This document shows, one piece after another, positions 1-9,912 of a stretch of DNA of 64,000 bases; within the stretch, counting starts at the first letter, position 1; the number at the start of each line of letters is the position of its first letter. The notes beneath the pieces were generated by a model that was not told where the DNA came from, did no database searches, and saw only the letters and a program-made list of their open reading frames with translations. The stretch is from positions 1-64,000 of the forward strand of contig JALHMR010000021.1 in assembly GCA_022843945.1 (NCBI GenBank). Direction: 5' to 3'. This stretch comes from Rhodospirillaceae bacterium. Lineage in GTDB: Bacteria; Pseudomonadota; Alphaproteobacteria; CACIAM-22H2. A program made the position numbers and the translations under genes.

Positions 1-373
<373 letters not shown>

Positions 374-512
374 TCTTTATCTCTTGTCCGCGCGCAGTGC
401 CAAACCTCTTGCGAGAGGCTTGGCTGCAGAATTTCCAATCGCGATACGCACCATACCTAGAGAACCGATTTTCGCGGGCAGCTTCGGCTGTCTTGCGAGA
501 GTCCGTTTGGAC
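374..512 (+). other. 23S-5S internal transcribed spacer with processing stems
   Basis: This spacer contains no gene. It holds a strong hairpin (399-409 pairing with 414-424, one mismatch). A second stem brackets the 5S gene: GTCCGTTTGG at 501-510 pairs with CCAAGCGGAC at 635-644, as expected for an RNase III-type processing stem. The role is inferred from position. Confidence 0.6.
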
Positions 513-631
513 GACCTGGTGACTTTAGCGGGAGTCCCAACACCCGATCCCATTCCGAACTCGGCCGTGAAAACTTCCAGCGCCCATGGTACTTCGTCTT
601 AAGACGCGGGAGAGTAGGTCGTTGCCAGGTC
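513..631 (+). rRNA. rrf: 5S ribosomal RNA
   Basis: About 119 nt with closing-stem ends GACCTGGT and CCAGGTC. The conserved core ACCCGATCCCATTCCGAAC and the GCGGGAGAGTAGGTCG segment are both present. It lies about 140 bp after the 23S gene and before tRNA-fMet, the common order in alphaproteobacterial rrn operons. Ends are set from the terminal stem and could be off by a base or two. Confidence 0.95.
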
Positions 632-705
632 TTCCAAGCGGACTCCGCGGTTCTCATACCCTCGACATCATGCCCAGCACCGAGCGCGTGTTCTTTTCTG
701 TTTGC

Positions 706-783
<78 letters not shown>

Positions 784-786
784 TTA

Positions 787-826
787 AAGGCCCGAAATCC
801 TTGGCGATTTCGGGCCTTTTGTTTTT
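787..826 (+). terminator. Rho-independent terminator after tRNA-fMet, carried by the ICE
   Basis: AAAGGCCCGAAATC pairs with GATTTCGGGCCTTT around a short CTTGGC-type loop, followed by TTTTGTTTTT. It ends rrn/tRNA transcription. Because it lies inside attL it belongs to the element. The presumed original tRNA terminator is now to the right of attR, at 58673-58705. Confidence 0.9.
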
Positions 827-852
827 CTGGATCCAGGCCAATTACCCTCGCA

Positions 853-870
853 GGTACCACATAGGTACCA
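853..870. repeat. Double GGTACC motif, left-end arm-type site candidate
   Basis: GGTACCACATAGGTACCA is two GGTACCA units 11 bp apart. The same 18 bp with one mismatch is at 58466-58483 near the other end. Position 70 bp inside the core and the one-helical-turn spacing fit an integrase arm site or excisionase site. The function is inferred. Confidence 0.6.
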
Positions 871-1281
871 GCCGATCGGCGATTGGTCGGCGTCGTCGAT
901 TTGCCAAAAAAATTTTGTGAGCTTCATCAAACCGCACTAAGGGAATTGCGCGTCGCGCCGCGGCGGCACCGTGGCGAAGCCTATGCTCGCCATTTGGTAG
1001 TTCTCTGGAATATCGTTGCGCGGGGAGCCTTGGCATCATGATCGCGGTGGATAAGAAGCCGCGTAGAGGTCACGGCCGGATGCCTTCGGGGGGCCTGTGC
1101 GCTACGAGAACGCCGACACGGTTCTTCGGATCGGCCCTGAATATGCAGGGGAGGCCGAGGTCTGTCGCGTGACGACTCCAGCGGAAATGCTCGGACAAGC
1201 CCTTCTGCCGGCGAATCGCCGAGCGTCTTCGGGATGTGATGGGGCGCGTATTCCCGAAGATGCAGCAAAGAGACCGGGTTT

Positions 1282-2598
1282 ATGCTGAAGCCGCCGTTTA
1301 GTTCTGAATTCGATCCCTCGGAAGAGGGCGAAGGCAGTATCGATCCGCTCGGCCTACAACCCGGCTACGAAAGGCTGGCCGACCGCTTACTGCCGGCCGT
1401 CACCGTGCGCATGGGCAATCCGCGCCTAGTTACCGCGATGACACTTGGTGCCCGTGTCTGCGAAGACTGGGACATTGATGCGCTCGCGGCGGACGAGATC
1501 ACGCCGCCATGGCTGGTCTGGGAGTGGTTTGTCGTCGAGGCATTTGTGCGTGCGGAGGACTCCCTGCGTGAGATCTCCGGGGTTCCGGGAACGCGTAAAG
1601 TACGGCGCGCGTTGCGCGCCAAGCGTCCGGTGAGCGCAACTTCATACTTGAAGACTCCCAGCGCCTTCGGCTTCACCGGTGTCTTCCGCCGCCTTGCGGT
1701 CGGGATTGGAATTCTCACCGAGGACGGCCGTCTCGATGACGGTGGTTACGAACTCCTTGCCGCCTGGTCGAAGGACCAACATCTCGAGGGCATCATCGAC
1801 GCCTCTACGGGTGACGGTCATGCCTTCCGCGACCGCCTTCGCCGCGCCGTAGCGCAAGGCATGGAGAAAGGCCATACCACTTGGCAATCACCGGATTTTT
1901 GGCGCGAACTCGCGCGGCGGCTTGACCCGCTAGCGCCCGGCCGAAACGAAAAAAAGTTCCTGCTGGACCGAATTCTGCTGCGCGCCGGTCAGGTTGACAT
2001 GGTCGCACGCTTGAAAGATGCGCTCATTGCCGAGGGCGGCGTCGGCGAACGCCAAGAGGAAGCACCGTTTCTGCGCAAACTGGGCGCTCGCGCTCCCGCC
2101 GATCTCAAGCAATTGTTGACGGCCATCGATGCCTATGAGGCTTTCGGGCGCGCCATTACGGACGCGTTCGACGGCTTGCGCCATTGTGCATCCGTTAACG
2201 GTGGCGCACCTGTTGGCCCGCAAGACTTTTCAGCGACACCGGCTGCAAAGAGGTCGCTCGCGGCCTTGGCGCCCAGTCTCGCGCGCATCCGCGAGCATCC
2301 GAAGCTGCTTGAATGGGAACACGATCGTAACGGGCTTCAGCAGGCGATTGAACTATTCGAAGCTGTTCAGAATGGCGCGGAGTTGTTTGACGCCGTGCTT
2401 CATCATCATGAGCATGTGCAGGATAACAAGCCGCCGAACGGCAAGCGCACCTGGTTCGAACGAAGCCTGCGCGGCAAAATCGTGGTGCGCCCTGGTTACG
2501 TCCTCCCGGAAGCGCCTGATGGCGAGGGTGCCTATGTGCACGAGTATCGCATTCCGACCTTTTCGAGGTTTCTCGGCGACTTGGGGGCACTCCGATGA
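1282..2598 (+). CDS. Hypothetical protein, first gene of the PLD-helicase operon
   Basis: A 438-residue soluble protein that I do not recognise. It has no signal peptide, membrane segment or obvious catalytic motif. Residues about 90-170 (GTRKVRRALR followed by a helix-rich stretch) could form a winged-helix-like region, but this is a guess. It overlaps the next gene by 4 bp, so it is translationally coupled to the PLD nuclease and helicase. The size and position recall DUF6361-type partners sometimes found beside PLD and helicase genes, but similarity could not be shown. The ATG at 1282 has no strong ribosome binding site, so the start is tentative. Confidence 0.7.
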   Translation: MLKPPFSSEFDPSEEGEGSIDPLGLQPGYERLADRLLPAVTVRMGNPRLVTAMTLGARVCEDWDIDALAADEITPPWLVWEWFVVEAFVRAEDSLREISGVPGTRKVRRALRAKRPVSATSYLKTPSAFGFTGVFRRLAVGIGILTEDGRLDDGGYELLAAWSKDQHLEGIIDASTGDGHAFRDRLRRAVAQGMEKGHTTWQSPDFWRELARRLDPLAPGRNEKKFLLDRILLRAGQVDMVARLKDALIAEGGVGERQEEAPFLRKLGARAPADLKQLLTAIDAYEAFGRAITDAFDGLRHCASVNGGAPVGPQDFSATPAAKRSLAALAPSLARIREHPKLLEWEHDRNGLQQAIELFEAVQNGAELFDAVLHHHEHVQDNKPPNGKRTWFERSLRGKIVVRPGYVLPEAPDGEGAYVHEYRIPTFSRFLGDLGALR

Positions 2599-4649
2599 GT
2601 GCTCCTCGCAAGTCAATGACCGAGCAGACCCGTGTTCGCCTTCTCGACCTCTGGCGTGGCGATGACGGCTTTGGCCGTCCGCTTGGTTGCGTGACGACGA
2701 GCTTCACTTTCGATGCCGAACTCTTCGAAGAACAATGCCTTGCGCGGTTCTTATCAATCCAGAGCAACCCGAACGAGACAGCCAAGGCGTATCTGATCGA
2801 ACGAGAAGAGAAGCTGTCGCAATGCTTTGCCTGCGTGCTGGTTGACGCCGCACACGCGTCGCCCGACCGCAGCTTACGTTGGCACATGCTGCCGGTAACG
2901 CTCCCTTCCGGTGGCGTTCTGCATGCCAAACTTACGCTACTGGCCTGGGAGAAGCGTGTTAGAGTTTTGATCGGCTCGGCAAATCTCACAGAGCCGGCCT
3001 ACCGCCGAAATCAAGAAGTGGTCGCAGTTCTAGAGTTCGGTGAGGATGAAAATCCGGCGCCGGAGCTGCTCGCCCAGTGCATCGCCTTCCTACATCGCGT
3101 GCGCCGGTTTGCTCCCGGTTTCGATCGCAGGGGACAGGGACCGCAAAGCGCGCTGGCTGAATTCTTGGCCTCCATCGGGCAACGCGCTCGTTCTCTCCCG
3201 ACCCCAGATCGCGGAGATGCCGAATGTTTTCTCGTTCCGCTGACTCCGGGAGGTGGCAGCGTCATCGATCAACTGTGGGCGTTGTGGTCTGGACCGCGCC
3301 CGGATCGCGCGTGGGCATTAAGCCCTTTTTTCGATGAAGCCGAAAAGGCCAGCGCTACGGCGGCGCGCTTCGCAACGCTTCTTACGACTCGGGGTAACCG
3401 TCGTCTGTGCATCACAGCGCAAGGGCGAACATTAGCCGACGGGACAGTGCAGATCGACGTCCCCGACACGCTCAAGGCGTCGTCACACCCATCACTTGAG
3501 CACGCATTCGCGATTGTTCATCCCCGCAAGGAGCTCGATGGAAGGCAGGAAGAGCGACCTCTTCACGCCAAATCCATCTGGCTGCAACGTGACGGGCGCG
3601 CGCTTTACATGCTCGGATCGAGCAACTTTACGGCCGCCGGGCTCGGCTTGCATCCGAGACATAATATCGAACTGAATCTCGCGTACCTGATCCGCGACTG
3701 TAACTCGCGGTTTGGCAAGCTTTGTGATCAATCCTGGCCAGAGCACACTCAGCTTGGCGATCTCCACAAAGTCCAATTTCTAAGCGATGGACTGATCGAC
3801 TCCGGGGATATCTCGGAGGTTCCAGCCTTGCCTACCGCCTTTGGTCTCGCCCTTTTTTGTGTCGATGCGCAAGGACCGCGCCTGGAACTCGAAATCGCAT
3901 ACGACGCTCCGCCGATGTTTGAAGTTTTCTCCAAGGAAGGCACCCCTCTCATTGACGGCACAATCTGGGCTCGCGATGGCAAGCAAGGCATTGTCGTCGT
4001 CCCGTGGGAGTCCAAGCGACCTCCCAGCGCGCTGGAGGTTCTCTGGCGAAATGAAGCAACAGAGGAATGTCGCGCCGCTTGGGTTGTCAACGTCGCCGAC
4101 ACTTCAGCATTACCGCCTCCCGACGAACTTGGAGCTCTTTCGCTTGCGGAACTCATCGAGATACTGACGTCAGCTCGACCGCTGCATGAAATCGTACTCG
4201 GAATCCTAAAACGCCGCGAAAGCAACGGTGACAGTGGCCCCGGCTCAACGATCGAGGTTGATCCGCACAAGAAGGTCGACACGAGCCAATTCCTGTTGCG
4301 CCGCATGAGGCGCGTGGCGCAGGCGCTCGAGGGAATGCGCGCGCGTTTGCAGCAGCCGGTGGCATCCGTGGAGGCGCTGCGCTGGCGCTTACATGGTCCC
4401 ATCGGCCCCATCGCCTTGGCCAAACGCCTCGCGCTCGATGATCCCGAGGGCGCGGCTTTCATGATTTCGGAAGTTGCGACCACGCTGCACGCGGTTGCCT
4501 GGCAACCGTGTGGATCGTTGAGTGCGCGGCACATTAACCCGGAAGTCGATGCGACCTTGCGCAGCTTACATCAACTGGCAGTTGAGGCTCCCGCACCGGC
4601 GAGCCTCGGCAAGTATGTCATCAAGTCCTTTGAGGAACTGTTGGCGTGA
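2595..4649 (+). CDS. Phospholipase D-like (HKD) nuclease-family protein
   Basis: A 684-residue protein with two HKD-type half-sites. The first is H110-A-K112 followed by GSANLT (127-132) and a downstream glutamate. The second is H324-A-K326 followed by GSSNFT (341-346) and HNIE near 359. In this family the paired histidines and lysines form one phosphodiesterase site, and bacterial examples beside helicases usually cut DNA. The C-terminal half (about 400-684) is unassigned. The start overlaps the previous gene by 4 bp and the end overlaps the helicase start by 4 bp, giving a tight three-gene operon. A role in defence is inferred from context; a lipid substrate is unlikely. Confidence 0.85.
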   Translation: MSAPRKSMTEQTRVRLLDLWRGDDGFGRPLGCVTTSFTFDAELFEEQCLARFLSIQSNPNETAKAYLIEREEKLSQCFACVLVDAAHASPDRSLRWHMLPVTLPSGGVLHAKLTLLAWEKRVRVLIGSANLTEPAYRRNQEVVAVLEFGEDENPAPELLAQCIAFLHRVRRFAPGFDRRGQGPQSALAEFLASIGQRARSLPTPDRGDAECFLVPLTPGGGSVIDQLWALWSGPRPDRAWALSPFFDEAEKASATAARFATLLTTRGNRRLCITAQGRTLADGTVQIDVPDTLKASSHPSLEHAFAIVHPRKELDGRQEERPLHAKSIWLQRDGRALYMLGSSNFTAAGLGLHPRHNIELNLAYLIRDCNSRFGKLCDQSWPEHTQLGDLHKVQFLSDGLIDSGDISEVPALPTAFGLALFCVDAQGPRLELEIAYDAPPMFEVFSKEGTPLIDGTIWARDGKQGIVVVPWESKRPPSALEVLWRNEATEECRAAWVVNVADTSALPPPDELGALSLAELIEILTSARPLHEIVLGILKRRESNGDSGPGSTIEVDPHKKVDTSQFLLRRMRRVAQALEGMRARLQQPVASVEALRWRLHGPIGPIALAKRLALDDPEGAAFMISEVATTLHAVAWQPCGSLSARHINPEVDATLRSLHQLAVEAPAPASLGKYVIKSFEELLA

Positions 4650-7429
4650 CTTGGCCTATTGAAACAGCGAATTTGAGTGCGCGGCTCGACCTCAAGAATG
4701 AGCGCATCAGCGACAGCGATGCAGCTCGCCAGCTCCGGACGATCCTGGAGATTTTGCGCCGGCTCGCCACTCAGCCCGGAGTCGTGCTTGCCGATGAGGT
4801 CGGTATGGGCAAGACATTTGTCGCGCTGGGCGTCGCCATGGTCACTGCTCTTGCGGATCGTGGCCGGCGGCCCGTCGTCATTATGGTGCCGTCGTCGCTC
4901 CACGAAAAATGGCCGCGCGATTTTGATGTCTTCAAGAGTCTTGCGATCAAGCGTCCGGCCGACCAAGTCCTTCGCGCAGAGACTGCCGGCTCAGCGCTCG
5001 ACTTCTTTCGCCTCATCGAGAAGGAAGACAAGAGTCGACCCCACATCATCTTTCTCAAACACGGGGCTTTCCATGTGCGGAATATCGACTATTGGGTGCG
5101 CCTCGCGCTCATCAAGCGTGCGATCCTTGGCATGCATCTCGGCGAAAGGCGCGACGCTCTACCACGCTTTGCTGCCGCGCTCATACGGACAAAGTCCTCC
5201 TACAACGACCCTGATCTGTTCGCGAAGCTGCTGCGCATACCCAACCAGGAATGGCTCGGTGTCATTAACGGCCATTATGAGGGGCGCCCAGAGTACCAGC
5301 TTGACCACCACCCCATACCGCACGCGATTCAGAGGGTCCTCGATTCAAGCGATATCGACATCGCCGCGCTTCGCGAATGCTTGCGGACCCTTCCAGCGCG
5401 TGACTCGGCTACGCTCCACGAACGTCTCGAGGCGGTGCGCCTCGAGATCAACACGGCGCTGCTCACCATGTGGCCTTCAACATTCGCTAAAGCGAGGTTT
5501 CGGTCGCCCCTGCTGATCCTCGACGAAGCGCACCATTTGAAAAACCCCGCGACGCGGCTTGCATCGCTGTTCGTGACTGACGAAGCTCGCGGGGACGCCG
5601 GCACGCTCACAGGGGCGCTCGACGGCGCTTTCGAGCGCATGATGTTCCTGACTGCGACGCCGTTCCAGCTCGGGCACCACGAATTACTGAATGTAATCGA
5701 CCGGTTCCGAGGTGCCGCCTGGAAGACCTTGGCGCCGTACACCAAAGAGCAATTTGATGCCGACGTGAAGACTCTCGGTTCGGTTTTGGACCGCGCTCAG
5801 CACAGCGCTGCGGAGCTGGACAGGCGCTGGCTTTCCTTGCGTCAAGACGACCTCACGGACGGCAACGGCGGACTGCTTCCCCTGGACGGATGGTGGCGCG
5901 AGCTCGCCAGCAATCCGGCAAAAATGCCGGAACGGCTTCAAGTTGTTATGAGAGCCTTTGACCGGACGCGGCAGGACATGAAAAGCGCCGAAGTGCCGTT
6001 ACGCAAATGGGTTATCAGGCACCTGCGCGATAGCAAATTGCCAGGCACGAACATCGCACGTCGATCACGATTTGTCGGCCGCGCCATCTCCCTATCTGGC
6101 GGCGCCGCCGGCGGTGGTCTTCCGGTCGAAGAGGACGCCTTGCTTCCGTTCTTGCTTGCCGCACGGGCACAGGCGGTGATCCTGCGCCAGGGCGAAAGTG
6201 CGGGGCGTGCCACTTTTGCCGAGGGTCTGGCTTCGAGCTACGAAGCCTTTCTCGAAACCCGGGATCGCGACGACATCGACGAACAAGAGCCGGGCATTTC
6301 AAAGGCCGATGACCGCGTGAACCGGTATGTACGCAAGCTTGCGTCCGTGCTTCCCGATGGAAGTGCTTATGCACAGCACCCTAAGATCGCTCCTTTGATC
6401 GCGCGCGTTCTTGACCTTTGGAGCCATGGCGAGAAGGTCGTTGTGTTCTGTCACTATCGACGGACAGGACGAGCGCTGGTACGGCACTTATCCACTGCCC
6501 TCGAACGGCGACTCTGGACTGACGCCATGCGACGCTTTGGGCTCGACGAGCCAAGTGTCCGAAAAGCCATTACGGATTTTGGCGCACGGTTCGATACCGA
6601 CGGCGGCATGCGTCAGCCACTCGACAACGAATTGGCCAAGCGCCTCGACCTTTATCCTCAATTAACCAATGAGGACCGCGAACTGATTCAGGATGTTGTC
6701 CGTCGTTTCGTGCGAACGCCGCTGTTCGTCGCGCGTTATTTCGATGTTCATACGCGTTCCGGCGAACGCGCGCTCCAGTCCGCCTTCGATACCCGCGACA
6801 TGTCGGGCGCGTCGCTTGGCGAGAAAATTGACGCCTTCCTGAAGTTCATCGCAAGACGGTGTTCGCCGGGCGAACGACACGAATACCTCGATGCCTTGAA
6901 TCGCGTCCAGCCCGGTATTCGTGGCGAGTTGCCGGAAGATAGAGACGACGATTGGAGCCAGGTCGAAAATTCAACGGTGATGCCCAACATCCGCCTTGCT
7001 AATGGGGCCGTCAAACAGGAAACGCGCCAACGGTTGATGCTTGCCTTCAATACACCCTTCTTCCCCGAAGTGCTCGTGGCTTCAAGCGTTCTCGCCGAAG
7101 GAGTCGATTTGCATTTGAGTTGCCGCTTTGTGATCCATCACGATTTGAGTTGGAATCCAAGTACCCTGGAGCAGCGCACGGGAAGGGTTGATCGTATCGG
7201 AGCCAAGGCGGAAATGGTTGCGAAGCCTATCGAGGTCTTCCTTCCATACATCGGCGGCACACAGGACGAAAAGCAATTCCGTGTGGTCATGGATCGGGAG
7301 CGTTGGTTTCAGATAATGATGGGTGAGGAATATAGAACAGACGAGTCCTATACCGAGAAAGCCGCTGCGCGAATACCTCTGCCCGCTACCGCAGCAGACA
7401 TTTTGGGATTCGATCTCTCCATCAAATAG
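4646..7429 (+). CDS. SNF2-like DEAD/DEAH helicase
   Basis: A 927-residue superfamily 2 ATPase starting with GTG inside GTGA, overlapping the PLD stop codon. Walker A is DEVGMGKT at residues 50-57. Walker B is LILDEAHHLKN near 290, followed by FLTATPFQ. The C-terminal RecA domain carries ASSVLAEGVDL and EQRTGRVDRIG near 840, the motif V/VI pattern of SNF2/HepA-type translocases. A long insertion (about residues 370-560) separates the lobes. It probably translocates on DNA or strips protein for the PLD nuclease. It is unlike the DISARM helicase pair, since no DUF1998 protein accompanies it. Confidence 0.9.
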   Translation: MTWPIETANLSARLDLKNERISDSDAARQLRTILEILRRLATQPGVVLADEVGMGKTFVALGVAMVTALADRGRRPVVIMVPSSLHEKWPRDFDVFKSLAIKRPADQVLRAETAGSALDFFRLIEKEDKSRPHIIFLKHGAFHVRNIDYWVRLALIKRAILGMHLGERRDALPRFAAALIRTKSSYNDPDLFAKLLRIPNQEWLGVINGHYEGRPEYQLDHHPIPHAIQRVLDSSDIDIAALRECLRTLPARDSATLHERLEAVRLEINTALLTMWPSTFAKARFRSPLLILDEAHHLKNPATRLASLFVTDEARGDAGTLTGALDGAFERMMFLTATPFQLGHHELLNVIDRFRGAAWKTLAPYTKEQFDADVKTLGSVLDRAQHSAAELDRRWLSLRQDDLTDGNGGLLPLDGWWRELASNPAKMPERLQVVMRAFDRTRQDMKSAEVPLRKWVIRHLRDSKLPGTNIARRSRFVGRAISLSGGAAGGGLPVEEDALLPFLLAARAQAVILRQGESAGRATFAEGLASSYEAFLETRDRDDIDEQEPGISKADDRVNRYVRKLASVLPDGSAYAQHPKIAPLIARVLDLWSHGEKVVVFCHYRRTGRALVRHLSTALERRLWTDAMRRFGLDEPSVRKAITDFGARFDTDGGMRQPLDNELAKRLDLYPQLTNEDRELIQDVVRRFVRTPLFVARYFDVHTRSGERALQSAFDTRDMSGASLGEKIDAFLKFIARRCSPGERHEYLDALNRVQPGIRGELPEDRDDDWSQVENSTVMPNIRLANGAVKQETRQRLMLAFNTPFFPEVLVASSVLAEGVDLHLSCRFVIHHDLSWNPSTLEQRTGRVDRIGAKAEMVAKPIEVFLPYIGGTQDEKQFRVVMDRERWFQIMMGEEYRTDESYTEKAAARIPLPATAADILGFDLSIK

Positions 7430-7495
7430 AATAATTTTTCTACCTGTACCCGGCGGGCAGAGCTCGTGTCCTCGTTGCACGTAACCCTGTTGCGA

Positions 7496-8404
7496 TCATT
7501 TGCTCTCTTCGCGAAAGCGTGACGGAGTCTTGCCGGTCACCTTGCGGAAGTTGACGGTGAGGTGGCTATGGCTGGAGAACCCTACCCGCGCTGCGATCTC
7601 ACCAATCGTACCATTGGTTTCAATCAAAAGTTCCTTGGCGCGATGCACGCGGCGCTCGATCAGATAGCGATGCGGTGCTAATCCGGTCGACCGCTTAAAC
7701 GTTTGCCCGAAGTGATGCGTGCTGAGATTCGCAACATTCGCGAGATCAGGAAGGCATATGTCAGTGGCGAGATTGGCTTCGATATAGTCGAAAACCTGTC
7801 TTAGCCGGTGCGCTGCGAGGCCGCCGCGTATCCTTAGTCTGGAGTTTGGGACATCGTCGGAATATTGCCGGAAGAGGCGGACCGAGGCCGCGGTGCCAAG
7901 GCTCTCTGCATAGAGCCGTCCGCCGGCGCCGTCTTCCCGCAGCTCCTGCATCAGCAGATCCATCACGTTACTGAGAACCGGATCACGCACGCCTATTTCC
8001 GTGCGCAATGGTCCGGCCTCGATCTCGAAAGCCTGGAGAATGGTCTGCATCAAGAACGCGCGGTCGAGCGCGAAGACCATGATGCGGGGACGCGCATTCC
8101 ATCGCTGAAAAGGCGCGCGCCCAGCATCGTTTACATGGATATCGCCTCGGTTGATCCGGCGATGATAGAGCTGGCCTTCCTCCGAGAGTCGCCATTCCAT
8201 CTCGAAGGACGCGCCGTCGTGCATGGCGATTGTGACTTGGTCGGAGCCGACGCGAAGACCTGGGTTCGGGGCCAACGTACATCGGCTAAACGTGATATCG
8301 CCAAATAACAGACGTCCCGCATAGGCGAGAATCCGGGACGGCGCGACGGTCGAGAAATCGATGAGGACGGCATTTCCACCCTCCGCTCCTATGTTGTCGG
8401 CCAT
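7496..8404 (-). CDS. AraC-family transcriptional regulator
   Basis: A 302-residue protein with two helix-turn-helix units in the last 100 residues (LPDLANVANLSTHHFGQTF and GEIAARVGFSSHSHLTVNF), as in AraC/XylS regulators. The N-terminal 200 residues are a ligand or dimerisation region without a recognised name. It is transcribed towards the helicase operon (convergent) and away from the DUF2285 regulator. A short perfect inverted repeat (8411-8417 / 8424-8430) directly precedes its start and may act in autoregulation. Its target genes are not evident nearby. Confidence 0.88.
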   Translation of the reverse strand: MADNIGAEGGNAVLIDFSTVAPSRILAYAGRLLFGDITFSRCTLAPNPGLRVGSDQVTIAMHDGASFEMEWRLSEEGQLYHRRINRGDIHVNDAGRAPFQRWNARPRIMVFALDRAFLMQTILQAFEIEAGPLRTEIGVRDPVLSNVMDLLMQELREDGAGGRLYAESLGTAASVRLFRQYSDDVPNSRLRIRGGLAAHRLRQVFDYIEANLATDICLPDLANVANLSTHHFGQTFKRSTGLAPHRYLIERRVHRAKELLIETNGTIGEIAARVGFSSHSHLTVNFRKVTGKTPSRFREESK

Positions 8405-8858
8405 GAATAACGCCTCTCTCGTCAGAGGCGATGCCTGCGTCTCCGCCGCGCAGACCTCGCCACTGTGGTCCGATACTTGACCCTCGAGAGCGGACCGATC
8501 TTGGAATTGAGGATGGAGCAGCCCGGATTATTCTCGCGTATAGCGAGAAATTCTATACAACCTCACAACATGAATCTATTTGAGAATTCTGCCCGTTTGA
8601 ATCGCGCATTGCCTTGAAGTCGGCAGTCCGAACGTCCTACCTCGTTAGGCGGATAAAGATGCTGGCACTGGGACGCCAACGCCACAGTCCACTTTTTCCT
8701 GTCTCGGGTATCGATTTTATGCGGCGATTCTGACAACTGCCGGTCGAATCTGACAGCCCCAACAAGGCGAATGCTTATATCCAATGTATCCCAAGCGTTT
8801 GCTGGGGATAATCAAACGCAACTTGGCTGAACGGGGGGACTGGAGGAGATCGTCCCTC
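8405..8858. promoter_or_regulatory. Divergent intergenic region with two inverted repeats
   Basis: The region between the AraC gene and the DUF2285 gene contains no convincing gene. It holds CGCCTCT..AGAGGCG (8411-8430) next to the AraC start, and TTCTCGCGTATAGCGAGAA (8531-8549), a palindrome of operator type. Both are plausible regulator sites for the divergent genes. No clear sigma-70 promoter was recognised. Confidence 0.45.
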
Positions 8859-9749
8859 ATGGCGCGCGCAGAACGCGGATCGTCCAATCTAGAATTAGCC
8901 CGAAGTCCCACCGATCCGTCCCCCACGCCCGATCGCGCCGCTTGGGCGTGGGAATGGTTGCGGCGCAATCCCCACTATCGATCGGCCGTCCGCTGGGCGG
9001 CGCTGCCTGACATCCAGATTCTGCGCCGCACACCGCCGCTCACCGTCCTAACCTTCGCCGAACCGTCCTCATTCGCGCGGGCTTGGGGCTTGATCGCGCC
9101 GGAAGTCCCAGACCGCGCGGCTGGCTCGGCCCAGGTGTTCTGGCGTCCTGACGTCAATCCCGGTGTCCTGGGCGCGCGCGTTGAACCATCCTCGGACGGC
9201 GAGTCGGTAAACCTCATCGAGCTGGCTTGCACAGTGACGGTCCTGCAGCTTCCGGGGGAAGAGCATGTGCGCTTGAGCGACGGTCTGAGGTCCATCCAGT
9301 TTTTCGTGCGGGACGGAACGGTGTTGAATGGCCCGGTGCAGGTACGCTTCGGTATGCCCGGTCACGGCGTCCTCACACCCAGGCTCGACACCATGCGCCG
9401 GTTCGCGGCATTGCTGAGGACCAAGCGATTCCCGCACTCCCTTTTTGCGCCGCCACCCCATGCCGTCTGGTGGGCACAGGCGCTGACCGCGTTCGACGCT
9501 GCGCAGATCGGCCTACCACGCCGCGAGATCGCCGCGCGCCTGTTCGGCGCCGAAGCGGCCGCACAGCACTGGCCGGCGGAGTCCGAATGGATGCGCAGTC
9601 GCGTGCGGCGCGCGATGCAAATGGGGGAGATGCTGGTCAACGGCGGCTATCGCAAAATACTGAATCCTTCGGGCACCCGCCCCAGGGCTACGGAGGACAA
9701 GCCGTCGAACCGGAAACCGCCGACGACGAACGGGCAACCACGCGCCTGA
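8859..9749 (+). CDS. DUF6499/DUF2285 transcriptional regulator, FseA-like
   Basis: A 296-residue protein. The N-terminal part has the DUF6499 pattern AWEWLRRNPHYR, and the C-terminal 90 residues are DUF2285, ending in a DNA-binding-like segment (RRAMQMGEMLVNGGYR). In the Mesorhizobium symbiosis ICE the same domain pair forms FseA, the activator of the excisionase gene, produced there by frameshifting. Here both domains are in one frame. The start at 8859 follows GGAGGAG; an in-frame ATG at 8784 is the alternative. It likely activates excision and transfer genes, perhaps the RdfS-like gene at 34921. The role is inferred. Confidence 0.8.
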   Translation: MARAERGSSNLELARSPTDPSPTPDRAAWAWEWLRRNPHYRSAVRWAALPDIQILRRTPPLTVLTFAEPSSFARAWGLIAPEVPDRAAGSAQVFWRPDVNPGVLGARVEPSSDGESVNLIELACTVTVLQLPGEEHVRLSDGLRSIQFFVRDGTVLNGPVQVRFGMPGHGVLTPRLDTMRRFAALLRTKRFPHSLFAPPPHAVWWAQALTAFDAAQIGLPRREIAARLFGAEAAAQHWPAESEWMRSRVRRAMQMGEMLVNGGYRKILNPSGTRPRATEDKPSNRKPPTTNGQPRA

Positions 9750-9790
9750 AGCCTCGTATCGCACGGCTGATTTCAACTCTGGATCACGGT

Positions 9791-9835
9791 ATGTTCCCCG
9801 TAGTAATGTTCTTCCAGGGGTTGCGGGGAATAACA
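9791..9835. repeat. Inverted repeat upstream of the type III restriction genes
   Basis: ATGTTCCCCG (9791-9800) and CGGGGAATAACAT (9823-9835) form an imperfect inverted repeat in the 163-bp gap between the DUF2285 gene and res. It could be an operator for the restriction-modification genes or a weak terminator of the DUF2285 gene. There is no clean T-run. Confidence 0.4.
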
Positions 9836-9912
9836 TTTTATATTCAGTGGCTTGCGATGGCCTGACCTGTGGTTCCAGGCCGCGGCGGACATAGCGGCTG
9901 GGGGGCTGAGGG

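Larger units (their letters stand above)
784..1281. other. Left-end region without a supported gene
   Basis: Apart from the terminator (787-826) and the double GGTACC motif (853-870), no convincing gene is visible. Short open frames on both strands have arginine-rich, atypical composition and no ribosome binding site. It is expected to hold integrase binding sites and the promoter of the operon starting at 1282; no clear -35/-10 pair was recognised. Confidence 0.5.

Noticed and set aside
384-657. Open frames across the 23S-5S spacer and 5S rRNA
   Set aside because: They overlap structured RNA genes, have no ribosome binding sites and encode no recognisable protein.
1097-1288. Short plus-strand frame before the first cargo gene
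   Set aside because: Atypical composition, no Shine-Dalgarno sequence, and it overlaps the better supported gene start at 1282.
1282-7429. Calling the PLD-helicase operon DISARM
   Set aside because: DISARM needs DrmA and the DUF1998 protein DrmB; neither is present. Only a PLD and an SNF2-like component resemble it.
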